From an uncultured Verrucomicrobiae bacterium (GTDB lineage: Bacteria; Verrucomicrobiota; Verrucomicrobiia; JADLBR01; CALLMV01): a DNA stretch of 54,283 bases. Under the pieces are notes generated by a model, which saw nothing but the letters and a program-made list of their open reading frames with translations, did not search any database and had not been told where the DNA came from. Positions 19,728 to 29,457 of this stretch are shown here, in pieces. The translations under genes and the position numbers were made by a program. The stretch covers positions 1 through 54,283 of the forward strand of contig CALLMV010000003.1 of assembly GCA_938005615.1 (NCBI GenBank). The letters run 5' to 3'. Each line of letters starts with the position of its first letter. Position 1 is the first letter of the stretch.

Positions 19728-20528
19728 TCAGCCTTTTTCGATGACTGCGTAAGCGGAGTGATTGTGAATGCTCTCGTGGTTTTCAACTTCGATGCGATAC
19801 CAAGTGACGCGCTCTAGTTGATTGAGTCTAGTTGCCACGTTGCGCACAAGGTCCTCAACAAACACAGGGTTGTCGTATGCTTTTTCAGTAACAAACTTTT
19901 CATCTTGTCTTTTGAGCAATGAATATAGCTCACAGCTTGCAGATGCCTCCACCAGTTCGATGACTTCCTCGATCCACATCATCTCGCCAGAGCAGCGCAG
20001 GGCCACACGTACGTTGCCACGTTGGTTGTGTGCGCCTCTGTCACTGATGGTTTTGCTGCAGGGGCACAGAGTAGTTACGGGTACATCCACGAGCATGACG
20101 AAGTCCAGCTCACCCGCACGGTCTGCGGCGTCGAAGGTCACAATGTAGTCCATCAGGCCTTTGGCACCTGTTATTGGAGCAGCCTTTTCCAGGAAGTAGG
20201 GGAAAGTCATTTTAATATGAGCAGTTTCTGCATGCAGTCTGGTGCGTAGCTCCGCTAACATCCGGGGTAGTTGACTAGCACTCAGTTCGCGGCCGTGCGC
20301 GTTGAGGACTTCCACAAATCGACTCATGTGAGTGCCTTTAAAGTGGTGAGGCAGGTCCACGGCGAGGGTAAACTCTGCAATCGTCGCTTGTGAGATTGCT
20401 GCACGATCGCGAAGCAGTATGGGATGGCGCAGGCCTTTGACGCCGACTTGGTCTATGCGCAACTGACGCTTGTCGCACGAAGACTGGACATCTTCCAGTT
20501 GCGTATTTGCAGAGATCTGTTTACTCAC
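19728..20528 (-). CDS. folE2: GTP cyclohydrolase FolE2 (type IB)
   Basis: It converts GTP to dihydroneopterin triphosphate, the first step of folate synthesis and of tRNA queuosine. The 266-residue protein belongs to the FolE2 family, unrelated in sequence to FolE but with the same T-fold. Seen are the N-terminal VGVKGLRHPI, the metal-site segment LCPCSKTISDRGAHNQRG (Cys155, Cys157, His167), and EVIELVEASASCELY with the substrate Glu. In many bacteria FolE2 replaces FolE or is used when zinc is scarce; no Zur-type site can be claimed here. A TATTAT hexamer at 20535-20540 on this strand lies very close to the start. Confidence 0.95.
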   Translation of the reverse strand: MSKQISANTQLEDVQSSCDKRQLRIDQVGVKGLRHPILLRDRAAISQATIAEFTLAVDLPHHFKGTHMSRFVEVLNAHGRELSASQLPRMLAELRTRLHAETAHIKMTFPYFLEKAAPITGAKGLMDYIVTFDAADRAGELDFVMLVDVPVTTLCPCSKTISDRGAHNQRGNVRVALRCSGEMMWIEEVIELVEASASCELYSLLKRQDEKFVTEKAYDNPVFVEDLVRNVATRLNQLERVTWYRIEVENHESIHNHSAYAVIEKG

Positions 20529-20673
20529 AATTTAATAATACACAGCTGCAGTGGAACATCACGTAGCATTTTGCGCGAAACGTAAAAAGTTTCATTTTTT
20601 ATCGTAAAATTTAGACAAGAAAAATTTCCAGTGCGAGGCTTGCTGTGAGTTATTTTTTTTTGCTTAATGCCTC

Positions 20674-21498
20674 ATGGCTTTGGCAATAACGACACATTGC
20701 GCAACAACAGAGAGGCTTCCCGAAGTACGTGCACTGGCGGCAAAAAATCATGTGCCTTTTTTTTTCGTGCACACTTCGCAAGTGGTGAGCAGCCCTCTAT
20801 TAGAGACAACCAACCTGGATGCCACGGTCGAAGGCTTTAGCGAGGATGGTCAAACAAAACCGCTCGGGATTCACGGGTTACTGGAGGATGCCCCAAGTTT
20901 GGCACTTTTAGCTGCGGAGTCTGTGCAGCAACAGTCTGCGGCCCGTGTGCGCGAGATGGTTACGCTTGCTGCCTCGTTGGGTGGGTCGTATTTGGTGCTT
21001 GGCTCGGCTGATTCCCGAAAGCTGCCCTCGCGCATGACGACCTCCGAGTTGCATGCGATGCTTGCTGTATTTTTCGATCGAGTGATCCCCGCCTTAGAGG
21101 CGAGGGAATGTCAGCTTATTCTTGATGTATTGCCACCAGTTAGCGAAGGGCAAAGTGTTTCATGCCTGAAGCGGATTGAAGATGTGCTGCGTTTTTTGCA
21201 TTACTACCGACATCCTTTGCTAGGGTTGGGGTTGCGCAGCTCAGCAGTGCTGCAGTTACCTGAAAACCTGACGGATTTTTGCGATAATGTTCTTCCCTAC
21301 GCCGGGCTCGTGATTGTGGACGATTTACAAGCTGGGGCACAAAACACACAAAGACTATTAGACTTATTTTCACGAGCAAATTCTCGTCTCCACATCTGTC
21401 TTGAAACGCCGAGAAATATGACTGATCCACTTGCGACTTTGCGTCACTTGCTTCCTCAATTCCGTACACTGGCCGGACTGGGAGAGAGGCCTGTTTGA
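20674..21498 (+). CDS. TIM-barrel protein resembling sugar-phosphate isomerases, probably degenerate
   Basis: A 274-residue cytoplasmic protein. Segments such as RVREMVTLAASLGGSYLVLG followed by SADSRKLPS resemble the AP-endonuclease-2/xylose-isomerase-like TIM barrels (usual form VFGSP...R..P). The positions where such enzymes hold their metal look altered: the strand that normally ends in a Glu reads QLILDVLPP, and the strand normally carrying Asp reads GLGLRSSAV. A non-catalytic or different role is therefore possible. The fold call is from pattern resemblance only. The gene sits directly before recA (41 bases) and divergently from folE2, so it may be in one transcript with recA. Confidence 0.55.
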   Translation: MALAITTHCATTERLPEVRALAAKNHVPFFFVHTSQVVSSPLLETTNLDATVEGFSEDGQTKPLGIHGLLEDAPSLALLAAESVQQQSAARVREMVTLAASLGGSYLVLGSADSRKLPSRMTTSELHAMLAVFFDRVIPALEARECQLILDVLPPVSEGQSVSCLKRIEDVLRFLHYYRHPLLGLGLRSSAVLQLPENLTDFCDNVLPYAGLVIVDDLQAGAQNTQRLLDLFSRANSRLHICLETPRNMTDPLATLRHLLPQFRTLAGLGERPV

Positions 21499-21539
21499 AA
21501 TAACTTTTCATTGCCTGTAATTAGGCCCAATATGAGTGC

Positions 21540-22622
21540 ATGGCAAAGACACCCACCACAAAAAGCAAAGAGTCTGGTTCAGCTTCGCCCGTAGTACGCG
21601 ACAAAAATCTAGAACTTGCTATTCAGACAGTAACTAAGCAATTCGGCGAAGGCTCGATCATGCTGCTTGGCGACGAAGACGCCAAAATGAAGGTAGACGT
21701 CATACCAACGGGTTGTATTGTAATTGATCGTGCACTTGGGGTTGGTGGCTTCCCGCGCGGACGCATCGTCGAGGTGTTTGGACCAGAATCCTCTGGCAAA
21801 ACAACATTGACTCTCACAGTAGTGGCCCAAGCGCAAAAAGCAGGTGGTGTGTGTGCATTCATCGATGCAGAACATGCTTTAGACACAGCCTACGCTCGTA
21901 AATTGGGAGTAAAAACTGATGAGCTACTCATTTCTCAGCCTGACTCTGGTGAGGAAGCATTGACAATCGCGGAAACACTACTGCGGTCTAACGCTTTAGA
22001 TGTGATAGTGATTGATTCGGTTGCAGCTCTAGTCCCCAAAGCCGAGCTCGAAGGCCAAATGGGAGATGCTACTGTAGGTGCGCAGGCCAGACTAATGAGC
22101 CAGGCTATGCGTAAACTGACCGGCGTCATAGCCAAAGCCAAGACTGTTTGTATTTTCACCAATCAAATCCGGGAAAAAATTGGAGTTATGTTTGGCAACC
22201 CCGAAACAACGGCCGGGGGCAAGGCTCTGAAGTTTTACGCCTCTGTCAGGATCGATATACGTAGAGTCGGAGCCATTAAAGCAAGCGATGGGACAGTCAC
22301 CGGCAGCCGCACAAAAATCAAAATCGTAAAAAACAAAGTGGCCCCGCCCTTCACAGAGTGCGAATTCGATATCATGTACAACGAAGGCATCTCCTCTGAT
22401 GGGGCGCTGCTAGATTTAGCAATCGAACGCAACGTTGTCGACAAACGCGGCGCGTGGATTCTCTTTGAAGGCAATCAGATCGCGCAAGGACGGGATGCAG
22501 CCAAGGAGGCAATCAAAAACGACCCAGTATTAAAACACAAAATCCAAAGCATCCTTTATCCACAACTAGGCCTGGAAGTTCCGACATTAGCTTCAGGAAA
22601 TGGTGTTGGGAACACGGCCTGA
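21540..22622 (+). CDS. recA: Recombinase RecA
   Basis: RecA forms the nucleoprotein filament for homologous recombination and triggers the SOS response. The 360-residue product is full length. Visible are EGSIMLLGD, the Walker A loop [10 protein letters not shown] (Lys87), the DNA-binding loop region [12 protein letters not shown], the [19 protein letters not shown] block and a normal C-terminal domain. No LexA-like operator was recognised in the 41 bases before it. The tatC gene begins 11 bases after its stop. Confidence 0.98.
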   Translation: MAKTPTTKSKESGSASPVVRDKNLELAIQTVTKQFGEGSIMLLGDEDAKMKVDVIPTGCIVIDRALGVGGFPRGRIVEVFGPESSGKTTLTLTVVAQAQKAGGVCAFIDAEHALDTAYARKLGVKTDELLISQPDSGEEALTIAETLLRSNALDVIVIDSVAALVPKAELEGQMGDATVGAQARLMSQAMRKLTGVIAKAKTVCIFTNQIREKIGVMFGNPETTAGGKALKFYASVRIDIRRVGAIKASDGTVTGSRTKIKIVKNKVAPPFTECEFDIMYNEGISSDGALLDLAIERNVVDKRGAWILFEGNQIAQGRDAAKEAIKNDPVLKHKIQSILYPQLGLEVPTLASGNGVGNTA

Positions 22623-22632
22623 ATTTTAGACC

Positions 22633-23400
22633 ATGCCCTCGCCGGTCGAAGAGGATGACGAGCTTCGCGATCCACCACGGCCTTTTTTAGCACATCTTGA
22701 AGAGCTGCGAGGTGTTTTCCTCAAAAGTGGATTTGCTTTAATCATCTCAACAGTTTTTGCGTTTATATTCATTCGCCAGGTTTTTACGCTTCTGCAGAAA
22801 CCGCTAGTATTTGCCGGGCTTGACCCTGAGCAGTTTTTAAGAAACCTCGCACCTGTGGGTGGTTTCACTACGGCGATGCAGATGGCTTTTCTCGTGGGGC
22901 TTGTGATTTCTCTGCCTTTGATTTTGTACTTCGTGGCAGACTTTATTATGCCTGCACTAACGAAATCTGAACGTCGTGTAATCGTGCCAGTGTTTTTCGC
23001 AGGGGCTTTGCTCTTCTTGTGCGGCGTGGCTTTTGCGTATTTTGTACTTATCCCAATTACGCTCGGTTTTTTTTACGAATTCGATAAGTCACTGGGTTTC
23101 ACCAGTGAGTGGACAGTGCAAAATTACATTGGTTTTGTCGTGCAGCTCCTCTTAGTCATGGGGCTTGTCTTTGAGCTACCCGTGGTGATACTCAGCCTCG
23201 CTGCTCTGGGTTTGGTGAAGTCCAAATTCCTAGCGGAGTATCGTCGTCATGCAATCGTTGCCATAGTAATTTTGGCTGCGGTCATTACACCAACTTCCGA
23301 TTTGGTCACACTCTCTTTAATGAGCATTCCCATGTGGTTATTATATGAAATCTGTGTTTTCGTGACCCGATTTATGGAACGTCGGCGCACAGAATTTTGA
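22633..23400 (+). CDS. tatC: Twin-arginine translocase subunit TatC
   Basis: TatC is the signal-recognition core of the Tat system, which exports folded proteins across the inner membrane. The 255-residue protein opens with the hallmark FLAHLEELRGVFLKSG (about 18-33) and has six hydrophobic helices; the conserved motif LPLILYFVADFIMPALTKSE and a C-terminal helix pair around ITPTSDLVTLSLMSIPMW are as in the family. An extra acidic N-terminus (PVEEDDELRDPP) precedes them. No tatA or tatB gene is adjacent. Its stop (23398-23400) directly abuts the stop of the permease gene on the other strand with no base between. Confidence 0.94.
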   Translation: MPSPVEEDDELRDPPRPFLAHLEELRGVFLKSGFALIISTVFAFIFIRQVFTLLQKPLVFAGLDPEQFLRNLAPVGGFTTAMQMAFLVGLVISLPLILYFVADFIMPALTKSERRVIVPVFFAGALLFLCGVAFAYFVLIPITLGFFYEFDKSLGFTSEWTVQNYIGFVVQLLLVMGLVFELPVVILSLAALGLVKSKFLAEYRRHAIVAIVILAAVITPTSDLVTLSLMSIPMWLLYEICVFVTRFMERRRTEF

Positions 23401-26007
23401 TCATTCCGCGCGAACTGCATGAGCAATTTGCAAAGAAGCCGCTTGTTGTGCTGGGTACCATGCGGCAAGCCAACACCCCGCCATAGAACAGGGGATGATC
23501 AGCAACAGCAGTGCCCAGGGAGTAGCCCAACTGACTGTCCAGCCAAAAAATGCTACGTTGATTACCCTCATTAAGAGAATAGCCAAACACAGTCCACAGG
23601 CTATGCCAATCGTTCCTCCAGCCAGGCCGATAAGCATGGATTCTCCGCGAAGAATCTGGGCGAGTTGGCTGCGGCTGAAGCCGATTGCACAGAGTACTCC
23701 CATTTCCCGACGTCGTTCTACGGCAAGCAGTGTTGCAGTGAGGAAAACTCCAACCGCTGCGACCAACATCCCGATCGCTTGCAGAACACCAGTCACAGAA
23801 AAAGTTTGATCGAAAATTCTGAGCACTTCTTTTCGCAGTTTTTCATTCGAATAGATGAGATAGTCGCCAGCGTTCGCAAGTCGTTGACGAAGTTGTTTGA
23901 TGACTTCCTCTGAGCTGATGCCCGGCTCGAGGTATAATGCTAATGATTGGGGCAATTCTGATTGCCAGAACTTTACGAACTGGGGCCAGTGCATAAGTAT
24001 TAGTCCTTGGTCGGTCGTGTAATCAGTGAATACTGCAGCGATGCGGAAATCTCTCGCACCGATCGGTGTAAAAATCGTGAGCGTGTCACCTGTATGCTTA
24101 CCAAAGCGTCGAGAGAATGGTTCACTCACTAGGATTTCACCTTCCACAGCAGCATTGCGAATCGTCGTGCCAGAGTGTGTTCCGGGAATTGGCAGAGGGC
24201 TGTACTGGCCCATCACGAGGAAATTTACAGCCGCGAGGCGAGTTGGCCGTCCTTGGTAGTCGAAGCGAATTTCCCGATACATATCATAGGCTTGGGTACC
24301 GGGCTGTAATTGCACGATGGCAATTGTTTCTTCAGGAAGAAATTCTGCACCAGGGGTGATGAGATTTGAGACGGGAGCAACAAACACATCGGCACGCACA
24401 CTTCCCAGAATCCACTGATTTACTGTTTCACGAAAACTGTGAACCATCACACCCAAACCAACGATTAACGCTACAGCACTGCTCAAGGCAGCTACTGCGA
24501 CTGCGTTGCGATGCAGTCCAGAACGGAAATGCCCAGTGATCATACGCCAGAGGATGTTGTCCCTCCGAGGATAACCTGTGCGTATTTCTGCATTTTGGGT
24601 TCTATTGCCGCTAGCGATTATTGCGACCATTCTTGAAGAAATCCAAGGGGCCATAACTGCGAATCCGAGCAAAGTAAGTGCAGCAGATACAAAGCTAAGC
24701 CAATCAGGGCCTGTGTTTAGGCTCAGGTGCGCAGTAACGATAGCCAACACCAGCAAAACCAACCCACGCCACAGCCAGATTGCTCCAGCTTGCACAGTTT
24801 TTTCCATGAGATTGCCAGGCCAGAGTGCTTCGCGAGGTGATACCAGCGAGGCCTCTCGGGCTGGAATCCATGCGGCAAACACTGCAGTTAATATTCCAAG
24901 AAGAAGACCACCCAGCAAAGCCCAGCCACTGATGAAAAGTTCGCGAATACTCAATAAAATATAGAGTGAAGAAATCGTCCTCGATACCGCGCCAACAAGA
25001 ACAGTGGCGAGCAATTTACCCAGCAGCAATCCTAATAGCCCACCGAGGCATCCCAGCACCGCTGCTTCAAGCAGGATGATCCCGCGGATTTGCGGACGAG
25101 AGGCACCAACAGCACGCAAGAGGCCGATCTCCTCACGCCTTCGCACAACGGAGTTAGCCATCGTGTTAAAAACGAGGAATGCGCCCACCATCAACGCAAT
25201 AAGTGAAAGTGCTGTAAGGTTGAGTTGAAATGCGCCAATCATCAATTCCACCTGGCGATTTCTTCGCTCGGGCCGTTGTGCTATCAAACCGGCTGGCAGC
25301 AGTTTATTAACACGATTCAAAACTTCTTCCTCCTTGGCGCCGGCAGCGAGCAAGGCATCTACACGGTCTAACTTACCCTGGAAACCAAGCATTTCTTGAA
25401 TAGTAGAAACATCCACCACTGCAAGGTGTTCATCTGCCCCCACGGCGTCAGCCTCACGTTCTAGGGTAAACAACACCTGCATATCCCCACCTCTACCGAG
25501 TGCCCGCCAGCGCAGTGTACCACCTGGTTCGATACCGAGGCGTGATGCCAGGGATTCTTGAATCGCAACTGTCCCAGGGACGATAAGAAAATCCTCCAGA
25601 TCAGCTTGCACTCCTCGAGCAGGACGAATCTGCCAAGTGCGAAAATCTTGAGAACTAAAGATATCTACACCGACTAAACGCAAGTACTCACCGGGATAAT
25701 CTGGCAACATGATAATTTGCTCAAACACCGGGGTGGCATTAGCAATGCCCGGCTCCTGCCAAAGTACGGGAAGTACAGCCTGCTCAGCTAAGCGTGTGCC
25801 TGCTGCGGAAACAACCTGCAAATTTGCCCGCCCAGCTACCAAATCCACGGAGGCTCGAAATGATTGCAGTGCGCTGTGGTTAGCTGTCTGTATGGCCACA
25901 AACAGGGCCACTCCTATAGCTATCCCAAAAAGGTTAAGCAATGCAGCCAGCGGATGACGCGACCATTCTCTCCAGCAATGTACCAACGCTAACAGAAGAG
26001 TGTTCAT
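23401..26007 (-). CDS. FtsX-type ABC transporter permease, fused double-domain form
   Basis: The 868-residue inner-membrane protein has an N-terminal helix (LLNLFGIAIGVALFVAIQ, about 24-41), a MacB-like periplasmic domain, then an FtsX core of three helices (about 265-395), several central helices, a second periplasmic domain and a second FtsX core at the C-terminus. Such eight-to-ten-helix permeases work with a LolD-like ATPase in export or envelope remodelling (for example lysophospholipid or lipoprotein handling). No ATPase gene is adjacent; the nearest is lolD, 20 kb away. It is the last gene of the purD-cdsZ-MFS run, 48 bases after the MFS stop. The substrate is unknown. Confidence 0.85.
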   Translation of the reverse strand: MNTLLLALVHCWREWSRHPLAALLNLFGIAIGVALFVAIQTANHSALQSFRASVDLVAGRANLQVVSAAGTRLAEQAVLPVLWQEPGIANATPVFEQIIMLPDYPGEYLRLVGVDIFSSQDFRTWQIRPARGVQADLEDFLIVPGTVAIQESLASRLGIEPGGTLRWRALGRGGDMQVLFTLEREADAVGADEHLAVVDVSTIQEMLGFQGKLDRVDALLAAGAKEEEVLNRVNKLLPAGLIAQRPERRNRQVELMIGAFQLNLTALSLIALMVGAFLVFNTMANSVVRRREEIGLLRAVGASRPQIRGIILLEAAVLGCLGGLLGLLLGKLLATVLVGAVSRTISSLYILLSIRELFISGWALLGGLLLGILTAVFAAWIPAREASLVSPREALWPGNLMEKTVQAGAIWLWRGLVLLVLAIVTAHLSLNTGPDWLSFVSAALTLLGFAVMAPWISSRMVAIIASGNRTQNAEIRTGYPRRDNILWRMITGHFRSGLHRNAVAVAALSSAVALIVGLGVMVHSFRETVNQWILGSVRADVFVAPVSNLITPGAEFLPEETIAIVQLQPGTQAYDMYREIRFDYQGRPTRLAAVNFLVMGQYSPLPIPGTHSGTTIRNAAVEGEILVSEPFSRRFGKHTGDTLTIFTPIGARDFRIAAVFTDYTTDQGLILMHWPQFVKFWQSELPQSLALYLEPGISSEEVIKQLRQRLANAGDYLIYSNEKLRKEVLRIFDQTFSVTGVLQAIGMLVAAVGVFLTATLLAVERRREMGVLCAIGFSRSQLAQILRGESMLIGLAGGTIGIACGLCLAILLMRVINVAFFGWTVSWATPWALLLLIIPCSMAGCWLAAWYPAQQAASLQIAHAVRAE

Positions 26008-26055
26008 TTTTTAGATCTCAAGGCGAATGAGGTGGTTTGAGAATCAGCACAAAAT

Positions 26056-27330
26056 TTATTTGCTCACTTTTTTTTCGCCAGCGTTATTCGACCCACGCTT
26101 TGGTACAGTCATGAAAATCAGCAAAATAAGCGCGATAAGGAACCAGGCAAAAGTCGAGAATAGCGCAGCCTGCATGTTAAAGCGTGCCGCAATGCTGCTA
26201 AAAAGCGGCAAGCCCACAACTGCGGAGAGTTTGCCAAACACACCCCAGAGGCCGTAGTACTCTCCCGATTTTCCCTCGGGTGCAAGCATCCCTACCACAG
26301 CTCGGGCTGTGCACTGCGAACCGCCCATAGCAATACCGGCGAAGATACCAACAATGTAGAGATGCGTTTTGCTTTGCATAAAAAACGCCCCAATCACGAC
26401 GCCAATCCAGAGCGCAACCGCAGTCATGAGCGCAGAACGAGAATTCGCGGCGTCTTGCAACCACCCAAAAAACCATGCGCCGGCGGCGGCTGCTAGCTGC
26501 AGGACCACAAAAAGCACGATGATCTCCTGTTGCGTCGTACCTAGTCGTTCTTCCGCATAAAGGGGTGTGAAGTACACGATATTGCCCAAGCCAGCCATCA
26601 AACAAAAAAACGCTGCAAAAAAGATTGCCACCAGCGGGTAGTTTCGAAGATTTTTTAGAGTGCTGAACAGAGAATGCACCGCAGAGGCGATGGCTGTAGC
26701 ACCACGAACCTGAGTAGGTGTGGCACGTTCCCGCAAAAAGATCATCGTGGGGAGGCCGGCCAGCAAGAAGAATGCTGCTGTGGCTAGGACACCTGAAGAT
26801 GCAGGCAACTTCAGGCCTTGAATCATCAGCAACACAAGACCAAGGCTGAGCAACCCACCAAAGTAACCTATCCCCCAGCCAAGTGCGGAAATCCTCCCTT
26901 CCTGCCCGGGTGGTGCAATCTCAGGCAGAAAACTTGAAATCAAATTCTCACCCAATGAAAAACCGATCTGTGCAAAGAAGAATCCTGCCAGGGCAATCAT
27001 CCAGCCGACGGGTAAGCCAAAAAGCAGAGTCCCCAAAAAACAAAGAAGGTAAGTGATCAGTAGGAATAATTTCTTTCGAGCACGTGCATCTGCCAGGGCT
27101 CCGACCAGCGGTGAAAGGATGACTACGAATGCATTGGCCAGTCCGGCAGCCCATCCCCACCAGAGAACGGCCTGCTCGGAGCCACCCATCAGGCTGTTTT
27201 TGAAGTACAGCGAACCAACAACACTCACGATCACGGTGACGTAGGCAGAGTTGGCAAAGTCAAAAAAGGCCCAGGAAAGGATTTCTCCCCGGCCGGCTGG
27301 AGGGATCTTGTGAGCAGGTGGGTTAGTCAT
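26056..27330 (-). CDS. MFS transporter, UMF1 (Atg22-like) family
   Basis: A 424-residue inner-membrane protein with about twelve hydrophobic helices. The N-terminal WAFFDFANSAYVTVIVSVV (about 20-38) is diagnostic for the UMF1/Atg22 family, followed by LSPLVGALADARARKK in the typical MFS loop 2-3 position (about 98-113), and the second half includes GGSQCTARAVVGMLAPEGKS, another family block. Substrates in bacteria are unknown; the yeast relative exports amino acids from the vacuole. The ATG overlaps the stop of the zinc-ribbon gene by four bases, so translation is coupled. Confidence 0.87.
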   Translation of the reverse strand: MTNPPAHKIPPAGRGEILSWAFFDFANSAYVTVIVSVVGSLYFKNSLMGGSEQAVLWWGWAAGLANAFVVILSPLVGALADARARKKLFLLITYLLCFLGTLLFGLPVGWMIALAGFFFAQIGFSLGENLISSFLPEIAPPGQEGRISALGWGIGYFGGLLSLGLVLLMIQGLKLPASSGVLATAAFFLLAGLPTMIFLRERATPTQVRGATAIASAVHSLFSTLKNLRNYPLVAIFFAAFFCLMAGLGNIVYFTPLYAEERLGTTQQEIIVLFVVLQLAAAAGAWFFGWLQDAANSRSALMTAVALWIGVVIGAFFMQSKTHLYIVGIFAGIAMGGSQCTARAVVGMLAPEGKSGEYYGLWGVFGKLSAVVGLPLFSSIAARFNMQAALFSTFAWFLIALILLIFMTVPKRGSNNAGEKKVSK

Positions 27331-28055
27331 TTCTTCTGTGAGGCTTCGTAGTCAGGATCGTAGAGGATGCGACCGCAGTTTTCACAAATGCCGATGCGGT
27401 CTGTGGAACGGGCATCCAAGATAGTCTGGCTAGTGACTTCCAAGTGGCAGCCGGAGCAAATTTTGCCATGAGAGAGAGGTACCAGGGCATTGAGCTTTCC
27501 TCCGGCGCAAAGTCGGTCGTACTGCTTAAGCAAGTTTGCATCAATTTGCGGTCGTATGGTGGTAATCTTTTGTTGTGTATCTGAAAGTCGTTTTTGAGCA
27601 GCGGCAAGCTGGATATCGAGCTCCCCGCGGCGCTTGTTGAGTTGTTCCTGAACCGGGATGAAGGCTGCACGGGCAGTGAGTACTGCCCCTTTGAGAAGCT
27701 CTATTTCTTCCATGAGCTGCAATTCTTCTTCTTCGATTTGGTTACGTTTTTGTTCGTGCGTGGCGACTTCGTGTTCGATGGCCTGATACTCTTCGTTTTT
27801 GCGTGTTGAGGCTTGGCGGGCACGGAGCTGGGCAATCCGATCGGTTTCCGATTTGGCGTTGAGGTCCAATGTGCGAAGGCGGACTTCAGCCTGACGCACT
27901 TTATCTTCAGCAGTACGAATATCGCTCTGTTTGTTTTGTGTCATTTTATCTAATGCGGCAACTTCTGCTGGGTAGCGGGCGATGAATTGCGCATCGTGTG
28001 CAGCGAGCAGATCGAGTTGCTGAAGGCTCAGTAGTTGCTGCAGCGCGGGGTGCAT
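27327..28055 (-). CDS. Coiled-coil protein with C4 zinc ribbon (CdsZ/DUF164-like)
   Basis: The 242-residue cytoplasmic protein is almost entirely a long antiparallel coiled coil (about residues 10-185), ending in a zinc ribbon with four cysteines in two pairs: CSGCH (about 201-205) and CENCG (about 224-228). This architecture is shared by the widespread C4-type zinc-ribbon family, including chlamydial CdsZ. Its molecular role is poorly defined; some members sit near RNase H or ribosome-related genes. Here it follows purD by nine bases and overlaps the MFS gene, which says only that they are co-expressed. Confidence 0.85.
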   Translation of the reverse strand: MHPALQQLLSLQQLDLLAAHDAQFIARYPAEVAALDKMTQNKQSDIRTAEDKVRQAEVRLRTLDLNAKSETDRIAQLRARQASTRKNEEYQAIEHEVATHEQKRNQIEEEELQLMEEIELLKGAVLTARAAFIPVQEQLNKRRGELDIQLAAAQKRLSDTQQKITTIRPQIDANLLKQYDRLCAGGKLNALVPLSHGKICSGCHLEVTSQTILDARSTDRIGICENCGRILYDPDYEASQKK

Positions 28056-28064
28056 GAGTTGATC

Positions 28065-29375
28065 TCAAGTATGACGTTGCGAACAGAGCTCAGCGGAATT
28101 TTTCTGCAGGGCCCTGTGGCCAATATCTCGTCTGTATTGCATCCCTGGAAAATGAATTCGGGAGATGTCTGCATAAATCTGTGAGAGCGCATGCTCCAGA
28201 GCATCCGCATGGTGAACAAGAGAGAGAACACGTCCACCATTTGTCAAAACGCTCTGACCATCGCGCATTGTACCAGCGTGGTACACATAAGAGTTGCGCA
28301 CCAGATCAAGCCCCTGGATCAGATCGCCCTTTCTGGGATTTGCCGGATAGCCTGCAGCCGCTATTACGACACAGGCGGCAGCGCCACTAGCTATGCTTAG
28401 TGGAGGTATAGGCTGGCCGTTAGCCACAGGTAAAATCACCTCAAGAGGGTCGTTTGCAATCAGGTGGACAAGCACCTGGCACTCCGGATCTCCGAATCGG
28501 CAGTTGAACTCTAAAACTCGAGGTCCATGAGCCGTGATCATCGCACCGACATAAAGGACGCCACGATAATCCATCCCATCCTGCCGCAGGCCGTTGAGTA
28601 CGGGGTGAATGATTTGTTGCGTGATCTGATTGAGCTGCGTGGTCGTAACGTTGGGGACAGGCCCGTAGGCACCCATGCCGCCGGTGTTTGGTCCGGTATC
28701 GCCTTCACCCAGGCGTTTGTGGTCCTGCGTGAGGGGCAGGATCGCAAACTGCGAGTGTGACGCAGAAGTGCTGAGCAAGACATGGATGGAAATTTCTTCT
28801 CCTTGGAGAAACTCTTCAATCACGAGCCGTGAACCGGCGGCTCCAAGCACACCCTCGGCAATCATGGCGCGCGCGGCTTGTAGAGCTTCGCGTGTGTTTT
28901 GAGCGATGATCACACCCTTGCCCGCGGCAAGGCCATCAGCTTTGACAACCCAGGGAGAGTCTGGATGAGAACGAAGAAAGTGTTCTGCCGATTCTAGCGA
29001 GTCGGCCCGGTGCCAGGCAGCCGTAGGTACACCCCAGTGCGTCATTTTTTCTTTTGCAAAAATCTTACTGCCCTCAAGTAGCGCACTCAATCGTCCTGGG
29101 CCAAAGAACGGCACACTCATCTCACGAACAGCATCCCCCACCCCTGCGCAAAGAGGGGCTTCTCCACCAGCGAGGACGAGTTGAGGGGTGTTTTTTCTGC
29201 AATAGTTTGCGACAGCCTGCGGGTCTGTATATGGCAGGTCAACCGCGAGGATTTTTGGGTGAGGTGGAGCTCCGTTGTGGCCCGCCCAGTGAATCTGTTC
29301 TACACGAGGCGATCGGGCAAGCCAGAGGGCGAGGGCATGTTCACGAGCGCCGTTGCCAAGCAGGAGGATGTGCAT
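28065..29375 (-). CDS. purD: Phosphoribosylamine-glycine ligase
   Basis: It performs step two of purine synthesis, joining glycine to phosphoribosylamine with ATP. The 436-residue protein has the N-terminal MHILLLGNGAREHALALWLA, the ATP-grasp loop VVKADGLAAGKGVIIA, GDTGPNTGGMGAYGPVP and LEFNCRFGDPECQ, the four blocks expected. The ATG at 29375 is chosen because it gives the normal N-terminus; the open frame runs 14 codons further up. It is the first gene of an apparent four-gene run (purD, cdsZ, MFS, FtsX-type permease). The only odd point is GGEAPLCAGVGD where most GARS read GPEAPLxxG. Confidence 0.95.
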   Translation of the reverse strand: MHILLLGNGAREHALALWLARSPRVEQIHWAGHNGAPPHPKILAVDLPYTDPQAVANYCRKNTPQLVLAGGEAPLCAGVGDAVREMSVPFFGPGRLSALLEGSKIFAKEKMTHWGVPTAAWHRADSLESAEHFLRSHPDSPWVVKADGLAAGKGVIIAQNTREALQAARAMIAEGVLGAAGSRLVIEEFLQGEEISIHVLLSTSASHSQFAILPLTQDHKRLGEGDTGPNTGGMGAYGPVPNVTTTQLNQITQQIIHPVLNGLRQDGMDYRGVLYVGAMITAHGPRVLEFNCRFGDPECQVLVHLIANDPLEVILPVANGQPIPPLSIASGAAACVVIAAAGYPANPRKGDLIQGLDLVRNSYVYHAGTMRDGQSVLTNGGRVLSLVHHADALEHALSQIYADISRIHFPGMQYRRDIGHRALQKNSAELCSQRHT

Positions 29376-29457
29376 CGGCAGAGATGTTAATCCGATAATT
29401 TCGTTTGTGCCAAGCACGAGGCTTGGTTTCTGGGCGAATTTACATTAAGGATACAGT

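Noticed and set aside
20577-20600. GAAAC...GTTTC hairpin followed by T residues between folE2 and the TIM-barrel gene
   Set aside because: Only five base pairs, AT-rich, and located between two divergent starts, where a terminator would make little sense.
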